The notes beneath the pieces are model-generated. The model had not been told where the DNA came from. It ran no database searches and saw only the letters and a program-made list of their open reading frames with translations. Source: Streptomyces violaceoruber (lineage in GTDB: Bacteria > Actinomycetota > Actinomycetes > Streptomycetales > Streptomycetaceae). Taken from it: DNA of 64,000 nt. The stretch covers positions 8,122,001 to 8,186,000 of the forward strand of contig NZ_CP137734.1 in the NCBI RefSeq assembly GCF_033406955.1. The letters run 5' to 3'. Below, piece by piece: positions 49,583-57,787 of this stretch (its first letter is position 1; every line of letters begins with the position of its first letter). The translations under genes were made by a program, and so were the position numbers.

Positions 49583-50572
49583 ATGGCTGCTGTGGTGGGT
49601 ATCCGTGCGTGGCCTCGACCGGTCGTCCTCACCTGCGCGACGCTGCTGCTCGCCGGCTGCTACTACGCGGCGGGGCGGCTCGGGCTGTCGCAGCAGCTGA
49701 CCGCCGACGGTTCGGTCGTCACGCCCATCTGGCCGCCCACCGGTCTCGCGGTGGCCTGCCTGCTCCTGTTCGGACCGTGGTGCGTGCCGGGCATCGCCCT
49801 CGGCGCGCTGCTGGTCATCGTCTCCCTGGGAGCCCCCGGGCCCGAGGCCGCGGGCATCGTGGTGGGCAACACCGCCGCCCCCGTCTGCGCCTGGCTGCTG
49901 CTGCGCGCGGTGGGGTTCCGGTTGAGCCTGAGCCGGCTGCGCGACGGACTGGCGCTCGTCTTCCTGGGGGCGCTGGCCGCGATGCTGATCAGTTCGGGCA
50001 CGGGCATCGGCATGCTCCTGCTGTCGGGCAAACTCCCCACCGACCACCTCGGGATCGTCTGGCTGGCCTGGTGGGTCGGTGATGCCATGGGGGTCGTCCT
50101 GGTCACCCCGCTGCTGCTCCTGCTGTACCGCGCCCGCCTGCCGCCCCCGTCCGCGCGCTGGCCCGAGGCCGCCGGGCTCACCGCGGTCGTGTGCGTCCTG
50201 GTACCGCTGATCATGTACAGCTCGGTCAGCGTGCTGTTCCTCGCCTACCCGATCCTGATCTGGTCGGCGCTGCGCTTCCAGCTGGCGGGCGGCATCCCGT
50301 GCGCCCTGTTCGTGTCGGTGACGGCCACCGTCGTGGCCCGGCAGGAGGCCGGCTCCTTCGGGAAGCTGACCGACATCGAGACGATGATGAAGCTCCAGGC
50401 GTTCAACGGGACCCTGGGGCTGACCGCGCTCCTGCTCTCCGCGGTGATCAGCGAACAGCTCAACACCAGACGGTCGGTGGAGCGCGCCTGCCACGAGCTG
50501 GTCGAGGCGCTGCAACACCTGAACGCCGGCGGCTCCGGGGCACCGGGTCCGCCCGGAGGAGACGGCCGGTGA
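49583..50572 (+). CDS. MASE1-domain integral membrane protein without output domain
   Basis: 329 residues with about eight hydrophobic segments. The MASE1 hallmarks are VTPIWPPTGLAVACLLLFG, LVFLGALAAMLISS and GIVWLAWWVGDAMGVVLVTPLLLL. MASE1 is normally the N-terminal sensor of histidine kinases or diguanylate cyclases, but here only a short cytoplasmic tail remains (ERACHELVEALQHLN). Following a RsbU-type phosphatase gene, it may provide the membrane input for that enzyme (inference). No strong RBS is seen; a GTG at 49595 is an alternative start. Confidence 0.82.
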   Translation: MAAVVGIRAWPRPVVLTCATLLLAGCYYAAGRLGLSQQLTADGSVVTPIWPPTGLAVACLLLFGPWCVPGIALGALLVIVSLGAPGPEAAGIVVGNTAAPVCAWLLLRAVGFRLSLSRLRDGLALVFLGALAAMLISSGTGIGMLLLSGKLPTDHLGIVWLAWWVGDAMGVVLVTPLLLLLYRARLPPPSARWPEAAGLTAVVCVLVPLIMYSSVSVLFLAYPILIWSALRFQLAGGIPCALFVSVTATVVARQEAGSFGKLTDIETMMKLQAFNGTLGLTALLLSAVISEQLNTRRSVERACHELVEALQHLNAGGSGAPGPPGGDGR

Positions 50573-50653
50573 GCGCGGTGCCGGGCCCCGCCGGCAGCCT
50601 CCCTCGGCGGCACCCACCCGGACGGCACCCGTCCGGGCAGCTGCGCGCGGGCC

Positions 50654-51733
50654 TCAGAAGTCGTAGTCGTCGATGTTCCCGGCGTCGAAGACCGTCGGCT
50701 CGCCGAGGGTGATGACCCCGTTCCCGGTGAGCTGGAACCAGCCCATGTCCCCGGCCAGGAACATCTGCCCCTCCCGGCCCGTGATCTGCCCGGAGGCCAG
50801 GGCCACCGCGGCGTGACCGGCCAGCTCGCCGAGCTTGGCCGGGTCCCACAGCAGGAACGCCTCCACCGTGCCGTCCTTGATGTAGGGACGCATGTCGTTG
50901 GGGGCGCCGAGCCCGGTCAGCTTCACCTCGCCCTTGTACTCCGACTGGGACAGGTACTTCGCGGCCGCCTTGATCCCGTTGGTGGTGGGGGAGATGATCC
51001 CCTTCAGCTTCCCGTGCTCCCGGAGCAGTTCCTCGGCCTTCTGGTACGACTTCTCGGCCTCGTCGTCGCCGTAGACGACGTCCACCAGCCGCATCTCCTT
51101 GTACCTCGGACCCTCAAGCTCCCTCTTGATGCTGCTGATCCAGGCGTTCTGGTTGGTCGCCGTCTGCGCGGCGGACAGGATCGCGATGTCGCCCTGGTAG
51201 CCGGTCTGCTCGCCGAGCAGCTCCAGCTGCCGTACGGCGATGTCCTCGGCGCTCGCGGGGGAGACGAAGGCGTAGCGGCACTCGGGCTTCGTGTCGGAGT
51301 CGTACGTGACGACCTTGACACCCTTTGCCATGGCCTTCTTGAGGGCGTCGCACAGCGCGTCGGGGTCCAGCGCCGAGACGGCGATCGCGTCGGCCTTCTG
51401 CTCGGTGAGGCCGTTGATGTGCGACACCTGCCCGGAGGCGTCGGCGCCCTGGTCCGTGCCCACCTCCTTGAAGGTCGACCCCAGTGACTCGACGGCACGC
51501 TCCCCGCCCCGGTCGGCGACCGCGAAGTACGGGGTGTTGACCTGCTTGGGAAGGAAGCCGACGGTCAAACCCGTCTTGGTGGGCGCGTTGGGGGAGGCCT
51601 CGGCGTTCTTGGCGTTCGCCGCCGTGTCGTCGTCCACGGGGCCGTCGCCGTCGCCGCATCCGGCGGTGAGGAGACTGAGGGAGGACACGGCGGCGACGAG
51701 TACGGAGGCACGGCGTGCGGGGGTTTTGTGCAT
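50654..51733 (-). CDS. Rhamnose/autoinducer-2-type sugar-binding lipoprotein, orphan
   Basis: 359 residues. The lipobox LLTAGCGDG is followed by an acidic linker and a family 4/ribose-type binding fold: VGFLPKQVNTPYF, AIAVSALDPDALCDALKKAM, VVTYDSDTKPECRYAFV, KLKGIISPTTNGIKAAA and LLWDPAKLGELAGHAAVAL, closest to RhaS-type rhamnose-binding proteins. No ATPase or permease gene is adjacent. The operator just upstream resembles the one at the rhamnosidase gene, so both may respond to rhamnose through an off-window regulator. Confidence 0.82.
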   Translation of the reverse strand: MHKTPARRASVLVAAVSSLSLLTAGCGDGDGPVDDDTAANAKNAEASPNAPTKTGLTVGFLPKQVNTPYFAVADRGGERAVESLGSTFKEVGTDQGADASGQVSHINGLTEQKADAIAVSALDPDALCDALKKAMAKGVKVVTYDSDTKPECRYAFVSPASAEDIAVRQLELLGEQTGYQGDIAILSAAQTATNQNAWISSIKRELEGPRYKEMRLVDVVYGDDEAEKSYQKAEELLREHGKLKGIISPTTNGIKAAAKYLSQSEYKGEVKLTGLGAPNDMRPYIKDGTVEAFLLWDPAKLGELAGHAAVALASGQITGREGQMFLAGDMGWFQLTGNGVITLGEPTVFDAGNIDDYDF

Positions 51734-51856
51734 GTGCTTCTTTCGATGAGTCGACAGGCGGCGACCGAAGACCGTTCACCAGGTGCGTCCAGCCATGGCG
51801 GTCTTGCGGGTGCGCGGGACGTCGCGTGGGGGCCGCCCGGGCGTGCGGCCAGGGCG

Positions 51857-51914
51857 CTGAAAGGATTCAATGAAGCTTGACCGGGACGTTAGGCAGAAAC
51901 ACCCTTGTGGTCAA
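51857..51914 (-). promoter_or_regulatory. Promoter and operator of the sugar-binding lipoprotein gene
   Basis: Minus-strand -35 TTGACC (51909-51914) and -10-like TAACGT (51886-51891) are 17 bases apart. Downstream lies TTGAATCCTTTCAG (51857-51870), 11 of 14 bases identical to the rhamnosidase palindrome. The 51734-51976 gap holds nothing else that I recognise. Confidence 0.65.
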
Positions 51915-51976
51915 TGCACTTGCGGGACACAGTTCTTGAGCCTGCGGCCTCTCAGGCCTGCCCCTTCGGGGGTTGC

Positions 51977-53457
51977 TCAGAGCGAGGCCCGCGTGCCGGT
52001 CCCCGCCGTTCGGCCGAGCGTGCGGTCGAAGAGGGTGAGCAGCAGGTAGAGCAGGCCGGCACCCAGCATGACCCAGGCCAGCCGGTGCAGGCCGCCGGTG
52101 TCGGCGTGCTGCCCGAAGGAGGCCGCGGTCGCGGCGGAGGCGACCATCGAGCCGATGTAGGCGAAGGTGCGCAGCAGGCCGGCGGAGGAGGCGGTGCGCT
52201 CCGGATCGGCCTGGAAGTAGACGGAGTTCTGCAGGGCCAGGTTGTTCAGCCCCTGGGGGACGCCGAAGATCAGGGCGACCAGCAGCAGCATCCACAGCGG
52301 GCTGTCCCCGCCCAGCAGCAGGATCACCAGGCACGCGGTGATCTGGCCGACCGCGCCGAGCAGCAGCTTCCCCCGGACGCTCGTGCTGCGCCCCGAGACG
52401 ATGGACACCCCTGTCGCCAGCAGGAACATGGGGATCTGTGCCAGGCCGGCGTGGAAGGGGGTCAGCCCGAAGCCCTCCTCGGTCCACTGGGTGAAGCCGT
52501 AGAGGAAGGAGTACGAGACGACGTAGGCGACGAGCGTCCGCCCGTAGGTGGCCAGGAGCGGGACGTTGCCGCCGAGTACCCGCAGGTCTATGAAGGGCGT
52601 GGCCGCCCGCAGTTCCCGTACCGCGAACGCCGCTCCCGCGGCGGCGGCGAGCGCGAGCAGGTACCAGTCGCGCAGGTGCGGGTTCATCAGGAAGAGCAGC
52701 AGTGAGACGAGCATCGCGGCGAACAGTCCCATGCCGGGCAGATCGAGCCGGGCGGCCAGGCTCCCGCGCGGTGTGGATCCGCCCGTGGACTGCGCCGTGG
52801 ACTGCGCAGTGGGCCTCGCCGTGAACCGCGCGGTGGGCTTCGCTTCGGGCTTCGCCCTGGGCAGCCGCAGCAGACCCAGCAGCACGGCCGCGACGGCGAG
52901 GGGCACGTTCAGCGCGAAGGTGGCGCGCCAGCCGCCCACCGCGATCAGCAGGCCGCCCAGCAGCGGGCCGACGACGGCGACGGTCTGGTTGGCCACGGCC
53001 AGCGCGGTGAGCACCCCGCCGGGGCTGTCCCGTCCGGTGCGCTCGGCCTCGCTGCGCACCAGCGCCATCGCCGCGGGATAGCCGGCGCAGGTGCCGAACC
53101 CGAGCAGGACCCGCGCGCCGATCAGCACCCCAGGCCGGGAGCCAGCGCGCCCACGACACCGGCGACGCCGACGAGGCCGGTACTGAGGAGGAAGAGCCGG
53201 CGCGGCCCGAAGACGTCGATGAGCCTGCCGACGACCGGCTGACCGAGCGACGTCGCCAGGTAGAGCGCGGAGACGAGCCAGGCGGTCTGCGAGGCCGGTG
53301 CGCCGAGCGCCCTGCCGATCGGCACGAGGGCGACCGCGATGATCGTCGAGTTGATCGGGTTGAGCACCGAACCGAGCAGCATCGGCGGCAGCAGTCCGCG
53401 GTCGAAGCCGGGCTTGTCCGTGCCGGCCTCGGGGCAGCCCGCCTTCGCGTCAGTCAC
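51977..53457 (-). pseudogene. MFS drug-exporter gene with a single-base frameshift
   Basis: Two frames together make one complete major-facilitator protein. From the GTG at 53457 the first reads 111 residues (PMLLGSVLNPINSTIIAVAL, GRLIDVFGPRRLFLLSTG) and stops at a TGA just after ALAPGLGC. A second frame continues at once with LIGARVLLGFGTCAGYPAAM to the end near 51977. Restoring one G in the four-G run at about 53128-53131 would give GLGVLIGARV, as expected at this point of the family. DHA2-like exporter, 14-helix type. Either a real deletion, a phase-variable site or a sequence error. It is in an operon with a MarR gene that overlaps its start. Confidence 0.8.
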
Positions 53458-53896
53458 GGTTCAGTCGCTCCAGTACGGCCATGGCCGCGATCACGGTGCG
53501 CCGTTCCTCCTCGGTGCACCTGTCCTGCAACCGCTCGGCGAGCCATTCCGTGCGTACCTGCCGCCCTTCCTCCACGCGGCGGACGCCCTCGGGGGTCAGC
53601 GTGATCAGCAGGCGCCGTCCGTCGTCCGGGTCGGGGCGCCGCTCGACCAGCCCCATGGAGGCGAGTGCGGTGACCGTCGCCGTCATCGACTGGTGTCTGA
53701 CCCCTTCGATCGCGGCGAGTTCGCTGGCCGTGACGCTCCCCCGGTCGGACAGCCGGGCCAGTACCGAGGACTGGCCGAGGGTGAGGTCCTCGACCTCGGA
53801 GGCCTTGAGGATGCGTCGGCGCAGCCGGCTGATGACCGCGCGGACCTCCCGCGAGGCCTGGACCGCCGACGGTGAAGGACTCTCGTTCTCGCTCAT
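53450..53896 (-). CDS. MarR-family regulator of the adjacent MFS exporter
   Basis: 148 residues. LTLGQSSVLARLSDRGSVTASELAA, then the recognition helix VRHQSMTATVTALASMGLVERR and the wing PDPDDGRRLLITLT. Its end overlaps the start of the MFS gene by 8 bases, the usual MarR-exporter operon. The palindrome TACAGCCTTGGCTGTA 33 bases upstream is the probable autoregulatory operator. Confidence 0.88.
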   Translation of the reverse strand: MSENESPSPSAVQASREVRAVISRLRRRILKASEVEDLTLGQSSVLARLSDRGSVTASELAAIEGVRHQSMTATVTALASMGLVERRPDPDDGRRLLITLTPEGVRRVEEGRQVRTEWLAERLQDRCTEEERRTVIAAMAVLERLNRD

Positions 53897-53928
53897 GCCT
53901 CCAGGCTAATGTCCACAGCCAGAACTGT

Positions 53929-53944
53929 ACAGCCTTGGCTGTAT
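53929..53944. promoter_or_regulatory. MarR operator
   Basis: TACAGCC-TT-GGCTGTA is a perfect inverted repeat upstream of the MarR start. From 53945 to about 54165 I see no gene, only unassigned sequence before the duplicated gene end. Confidence 0.75.
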
Positions 53945-54165
53945 GTATGGCCCGTACGGGTGGCCGTGAAGGCTCTTGCGCAGAGTGCAATGACTTGCCC
54001 ACGTCAAGTCTGGCGGTCCACCATGTGACGACCGGTGTGCGGACAACTCCCGCCATCCGCGGGCGTCTTCGTCGGACTCCCCGTCCCGGACCGGGACTGG
54101 GCCTGCTGCACGGGCTGGCCCGGGGCGACGACGGCGTCACCGGCATCCCCTTCGTCACCAGGGAG

Positions 54166-54390
54166 ACCGACGTGAGCGTCCGTCAGCAGCCGACGACCGA
54201 CTCCGCACGGGTGGCGCGTCCGCCCGGACCGACGTCCGTCCGCGTGGCCTGCCAGGTCCACGGCGGCCTCGTCGAGTACGACGGCTACAGCAACGACGCC
54301 TGGTCGCACCTGCCCGACCACGGCGGCTACGTCTCCAGCATCTTCATCGACGTCGACGACGCCCGGCCCCCAGGAGCGCCCACATGCTGA
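54166..54390 (+). pseudogene. Duplicated 3' end of the following secreted-protein gene
   Basis: The frame from TDVSVRQ to GAPTC and TGA aligns without gaps to the last 74 residues of the intact gene just downstream (54384-55679); I count 57 identical residues, including VRVACQVHGG/VRVRCQVHGQ, YDGYSNDAWS and GGYVS. Nothing upstream resembles the rest of that gene, and no start or RBS is present. It is a relic of a tandem duplication. Its stop overlaps the ATG of the intact gene, and its last codons supply that gene's AGGAG. Confidence 0.82.
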
Positions 54391-55679
54391 CCCCCTCGTC
54401 CCGGCGCCGCGGATCCGCCCCGCGGCGCAGACCCCGCACCGCACGCGCCCTGACCGGCACGGTGTGCCTGCTCGCCCTCTCCGGTACGACGCTCGCCGCC
54501 GCGCCCGCCCCGGCTGCGGACCCCGTGCCGCCCGCTCCGGTGTCCTGGCGCGCGGACCTGTCCAGGACCGGCACCGACGACGTCAACGTCCGGTACGACG
54601 CGGGCGCCCTGCGGGTGCGGGACGGCTCCCTCAGCCCCGCCTCCCTCGGCCGGGACCGCGGCTACGCCTCCGCCGTACTGGACCCGCACCACGTCGGCCG
54701 GCCCGTCGACCGGGTCACCGTGGACCTCGACGCGACGGTGCCCGACGCGGCGGGCGTCGAGGTCGACGTGCGCGGGCGCGCGGCCGACGGCGCCTGGACC
54801 GAGTGGCGGCGGGCGGCGCCCGGCGCCCCCGCCGAACTGCCCCGCGAGGTGGTCGACGTCCAGGCCCGGCTCACCCTGTGGAACGCCAGGGGCGGGCCCA
54901 CCGCGGCCGTGCGCGCGCTGACCCTGACCGCCGACGACGCGGGCACCGCGCCCGCCGAGCCCGCACCGGCCACCAGGGCCGCCGCCTTCTCCGCCCGCGT
55001 CTACGCCACCCGCGAGGGCCTCGTCGGACACACCACCGCCAACGGTCACGTCATCGGGGCGAACGACCACTTCGTGGCACTCCCCTCCCGCCGCGCCCTG
55101 TCGCCGAACGGCAGCGGCCAGTACTCGGTGCAGGTGTGCGGGCCGGCCCGCTGCGAGACGGCGCCGGTCTGGGACGTCGGCCCGTGGAACACGCACGACG
55201 ACCACTGGAACCCCTCGGCGCAGCGGGAGCAGTGGAAGGACCTGCCGCAAGGGCTGCCCCAGGCGCAGGCCGCCTACGAGGACGGGTACAACGGCGGACG
55301 CGACGAGTTCGGCCGGCAGGTCGCCAACCCGGCCGGCATCGACCTGGCCGACGGCACCTTCTACAACGTCGGCCTGAACGACAACGGCTGGGTGACCGTC
55401 ACCTACCTGTGGACCGAGGGCGGCGGCGACACCACGTCCTTCCCGACCTGGGGCACCGACGTGAGCGTGCGGCAGCGGGCGACGACCGACTCCACCCGCG
55501 TGGCGAGCCTGCCCGGGCCCACGACCGTACGGGTGCGGTGCCAGGTCCACGGCCAGCTCGTGGACTACGACGGCTACAGCAACGACGCCTGGTCGTACCT
55601 GCCCGACTACGGTGGCTACGTCTCGAACATCTTCATCGACGTGGCCGACTCCTGGCTCCCGGGCGTGCCCACCTGCTGA
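54384..55679 (+). CDS. Secreted protein with barrel-like domain and C-terminal SH3-type domain
   Basis: 431 residues. The signal peptide runs from RRRPRTARALTG through a hydrophobic stretch to APAPAADPV. A middle part (about 60-190) is a beta-rich ligand-binding-like domain (VTVDLDATVPDAAGVEVDVRG). The next segment, YATREGLVGHTTANGHVI then VWDVGPWNTHDDHW, looks like the barrel domain of secreted cell-wall-active or expansin-like proteins. The C-terminal 75 residues are a bacterial SH3-like module (TDVSVRQ ... VRCQVHGQ ... WSYLPDYGGYVSNIF). Probably binds or remodels cell wall; no catalytic role shown. A decayed copy of the SH3-like end lies directly upstream. Confidence 0.72.
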   Translation: MLTPSSRRRGSAPRRRPRTARALTGTVCLLALSGTTLAAAPAPAADPVPPAPVSWRADLSRTGTDDVNVRYDAGALRVRDGSLSPASLGRDRGYASAVLDPHHVGRPVDRVTVDLDATVPDAAGVEVDVRGRAADGAWTEWRRAAPGAPAELPREVVDVQARLTLWNARGGPTAAVRALTLTADDAGTAPAEPAPATRAAAFSARVYATREGLVGHTTANGHVIGANDHFVALPSRRALSPNGSGQYSVQVCGPARCETAPVWDVGPWNTHDDHWNPSAQREQWKDLPQGLPQAQAAYEDGYNGGRDEFGRQVANPAGIDLADGTFYNVGLNDNGWVTVTYLWTEGGGDTTSFPTWGTDVSVRQRATTDSTRVASLPGPTTVRVRCQVHGQLVDYDGYSNDAWSYLPDYGGYVSNIFIDVADSWLPGVPTC

Positions 55680-55786
55680 CCGTCGGGCAGCGCGGACCCC
55701 GACGCCGCCACGTGCGGCGTCGACTCCTCCACCAGGGCCCGGGGGCCGTGCGCGGAACAAGGACCGCTGCCGCGCACAATGGGCGC

Positions 55787-56188
55787 ATGGTTCCCTCTTC
55801 CCGGGCCCGCGTCGCCGTGCGGGACGATCCGGGGCGGACGCGGTCGGCGGCGGCGGTGTCCGCTGTGTTGATCGTGGGCGCCGGACTGGCGCTCAGGGCC
55901 TTGGCGGCGGGTGAGGTGGCCAAGTACGGCGGAGACGCGCTGTACACCCTGCTGCTGTTCGCCCTCGTGTTCGCGGCGGCGCCGAGGACGGCACCGGCGA
56001 GGGCCGCCGCCCTGGCCCTGGCGGTGAGTTGGGGCGTGGAGTTCCTCCAGCTCAGCGACGTGCCGGCGCACCTCGCCCGGGAGAGTACGGCGGCCCGTCT
56101 GGTGCTGGGCTCCACCTTCAACGCACCGGATCTGTTCTGGTACGCGGTCGGCGCGGCGACCGGCTGGCTGGCCGTCAGGCGAGCGTGA
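55787..56188 (+). CDS. DUF2809 membrane protein
   Basis: 133 residues. Four hydrophobic segments: AAVSAVLIVGAGLALRAL, ALYTLLLFALVFAAAP, AALALAVSWGVEFLQL and LFWYAVGAATGWLAV, with the DUF2809 features GGDALYTLLLFAL and SWGVEFLQLSDVPAHL. Function unknown; members are small VanZ-like integral membrane proteins. It is convergent with pxpC, overlapping its end by 14 bases. Confidence 0.8.
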   Translation: MVPSSRARVAVRDDPGRTRSAAAVSAVLIVGAGLALRALAAGEVAKYGGDALYTLLLFALVFAAAPRTAPARAAALALAVSWGVEFLQLSDVPAHLARESTAARLVLGSTFNAPDLFWYAVGAATGWLAVRRA

Positions 56189-57032
56189 AGCGCACCGGAG
56201 TTCCGGCCACGGCCTGGGCGGCCGCGGCCAGAGCCGGCTCCGGGACGACCGCGACGACCGGGTAGCCCCCCGTCGTCGGGTGGTCGTGCAGGAAGATCAC
56301 TGGGCGGCCGTCCGGCGGTACCTGCACGGCGCCCAGGACCATGCCCTCGCTGGGCAGTTCGCCCGTCGACAGCCGCTGGAGCGGCGGACCCTCGGTGCGC
56401 AGGCCGATCCGGTTGCTGTGCGGGGAGACGCGGTAGGCGGCCGAGGTGAGCGTGCGCAGCGCGGCCGGCGTGAACCAGTCGGCGCGCGGGCCGGGGCGGA
56501 CCGGCAGGACCAGCTCGGCCGGCGGTCCCGGCCAGGGAGCGGCGACCGGTGGCGGCGCGGGCCGCGCGGGGGCGCCGACCGCCAGGACGTCCCCGTCCCG
56601 CAGGGGCGTCGGACCCAGCCCGGACAGCAGGTCCGTCGAACGGCTGCCCAGGACGGGCTCGGCGGCGATGCCGCCCGCGACGGCCACGTACGAGCGGACG
56701 CCCCCGGTCGCGGTCCCCACGTCCAGGACCGAGCCGGCCGGCACCCGCACCGGGGCGCCCCAGGCGGCCGGCCTGCCGTCGACCGTCACCGCGCAGGGCG
56801 CCCCGCCGACCACGGCGGCGACGTCCCGGTCGGGACGCAGGGCGCAGCCGGTCAGGGTCGTCTCCAGGACGGCGGTGTCCGGGTCGTTGCCGAGGAGGCG
56901 GTTGGCGAGCCGCATCGCGGGCGCGTCCAGCGCACCGGAGCGGGGCACGCCCAGGTGGGCGTGGCCGGGCCGGCCCGCGTCCTGCACCGTCGTGAGCGCG
57001 CCGGCGCGCACCGTCGTGAGTCTGGTGGTCAT
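56175..57032 (-). CDS. pxpC: 5-oxoprolinase subunit C (biotin-dependent carboxyltransferase-like, KipA)
   Basis: 285 residues. The AHS2 domain has TVQDAGRPGHAHLGVPRSGALDAPAMRLANRLLGND at the start, GGAPCAVTVDG, and near the end EGMVLGAVQVPPDGRPVIFLHDHPTTGGYPVVAVV. With PxpA and PxpB it forms the ATP-dependent bacterial 5-oxoprolinase that converts 5-oxoproline to glutamate. The ATG overlaps the pxpB stop by 4 bases. Last gene of the minus-strand arm. Confidence 0.9.
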   Translation of the reverse strand: MTTRLTTVRAGALTTVQDAGRPGHAHLGVPRSGALDAPAMRLANRLLGNDPDTAVLETTLTGCALRPDRDVAAVVGGAPCAVTVDGRPAAWGAPVRVPAGSVLDVGTATGGVRSYVAVAGGIAAEPVLGSRSTDLLSGLGPTPLRDGDVLAVGAPARPAPPPVAAPWPGPPAELVLPVRPGPRADWFTPAALRTLTSAAYRVSPHSNRIGLRTEGPPLQRLSTGELPSEGMVLGAVQVPPDGRPVIFLHDHPTTGGYPVVAVVPEPALAAAAQAVAGTPVRFTLA

Positions 57033-57787
57033 GCCCCGGCCTCCGGACTCGTCCCGGCCGTCGGATCGTCGCCGGACCCGGTTTCGGTCCCGGTCCCTGT
57101 GCCGGTTTCGGTCCCGGTCCCTGTGCCGGTCCCGGGACCGGCACAGGTGCCGTCCGCCGTGACAAATCGCACCCGCGTCCCCGGTGTGAGGAGCGCCGCC
57201 CGTTCCCGCGCCGGGTCCCACAGCGGCCGTGGGTCGGGCATGGTGCCGATCAGCTGCCAGCCGCCCGGCGTGGCGCGGGGGTAGACCGCGCTGTAGGGAC
57301 CCGCGAGGGCCACCGCACCGGCCGGGACGCGGGTCCTGGGCGTGGACCGGCGGGGGACGTGCAGCCGAGGGGGCAGTCCGGTGAGATAGCCGAAGCCGGG
57401 GGCGAAGCCGCAGAACGCCACCCGATAGGTGTGCGAGCGGTGGAGGGCGCCGACCTCGTCCGGACCGACGCCCCACAGCGCCGCCACGTCGGCCAGGTCC
57501 GGCCCGTCGTAGCGCACGGGTATCTCCACCACGGCGCCCGTGTCGTCCGCGACCGGCGGCACCTGCCAGTCGGCGACCTGGCGGGCCAGCGCGTCCGGGT
57601 CCGGCACGCCGTCCAGCAGGACGGTCCGCGCCCCCGGCACGACCTCGGTGACCGGCGGCAGCGCCCCGGCGGCGCGACGGCGCAGCACCTCCGCGTGGAA
57701 GGCCGCAGTGTGCTCGGCGTCGCGCAACTCGACCAGGAGGGCGTGGCGGCCCGCCGGGCGCGCCGTGAGGGGCCTTCCGTCCGTCAT
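57029..57787 (-). CDS. pxpB: 5-oxoprolinase subunit B (KipI) with repetitive tail
   Basis: 252 residues. The AHS1 domain has VVEIPVRYDGPDLADVAALWG, VAFCGFAPGFGYLTGLPPRL (core motif) and TPGGWQLIGTMPDPRPLWDP. The family protein normally ends soon after VRFVTAD; here about 40 extra residues follow with a Gly-Thr/Glu-Thr repeat (GTGTGTGTETG) encoded by a 24-bp tandem repeat. The tail looks disordered and dispensable. It overlaps both neighbours by ATGA, giving a coupled pxpA-pxpB-pxpC operon. Confidence 0.9.
   Translation of the reverse strand: MTDGRPLTARPAGRHALLVELRDAEHTAAFHAEVLRRRAAGALPPVTEVVPGARTVLLDGVPDPDALARQVADWQVPPVADDTGAVVEIPVRYDGPDLADVAALWGVGPDEVGALHRSHTYRVAFCGFAPGFGYLTGLPPRLHVPRRSTPRTRVPAGAVALAGPYSAVYPRATPGGWQLIGTMPDPRPLWDPARERAALLTPGTRVRFVTADGTCAGPGTGTGTGTETGTGTGTETGSGDDPTAGTSPEAGA
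57079..57126. repeat. 24-bp tandem repeat in the pxpB 3' end
   Basis: Two perfect copies of a 24-base unit (57079-57102 and 57103-57126, beginning CGGTTTCGGTCC), plus partial flanking copies. In frame with pxpB it encodes the Gly-Thr/Glu-Thr tail, so copy-number change would only lengthen or shorten that tail. Confidence 0.85.

Noticed and set aside
51977..53128. The C-terminal MFS frame as an independent gene
   Set aside because: It would begin at a CTG in the middle of a transmembrane helix with no RBS, and it lacks the first helices that are encoded in the adjoining frame.
53872..54165. A start for the duplicated SH3-like fragment antisense to the MarR gene
   Set aside because: The frame upstream of 54166 has no similarity to the intact copy, runs antisense through the MarR start and operator, and has no RBS.
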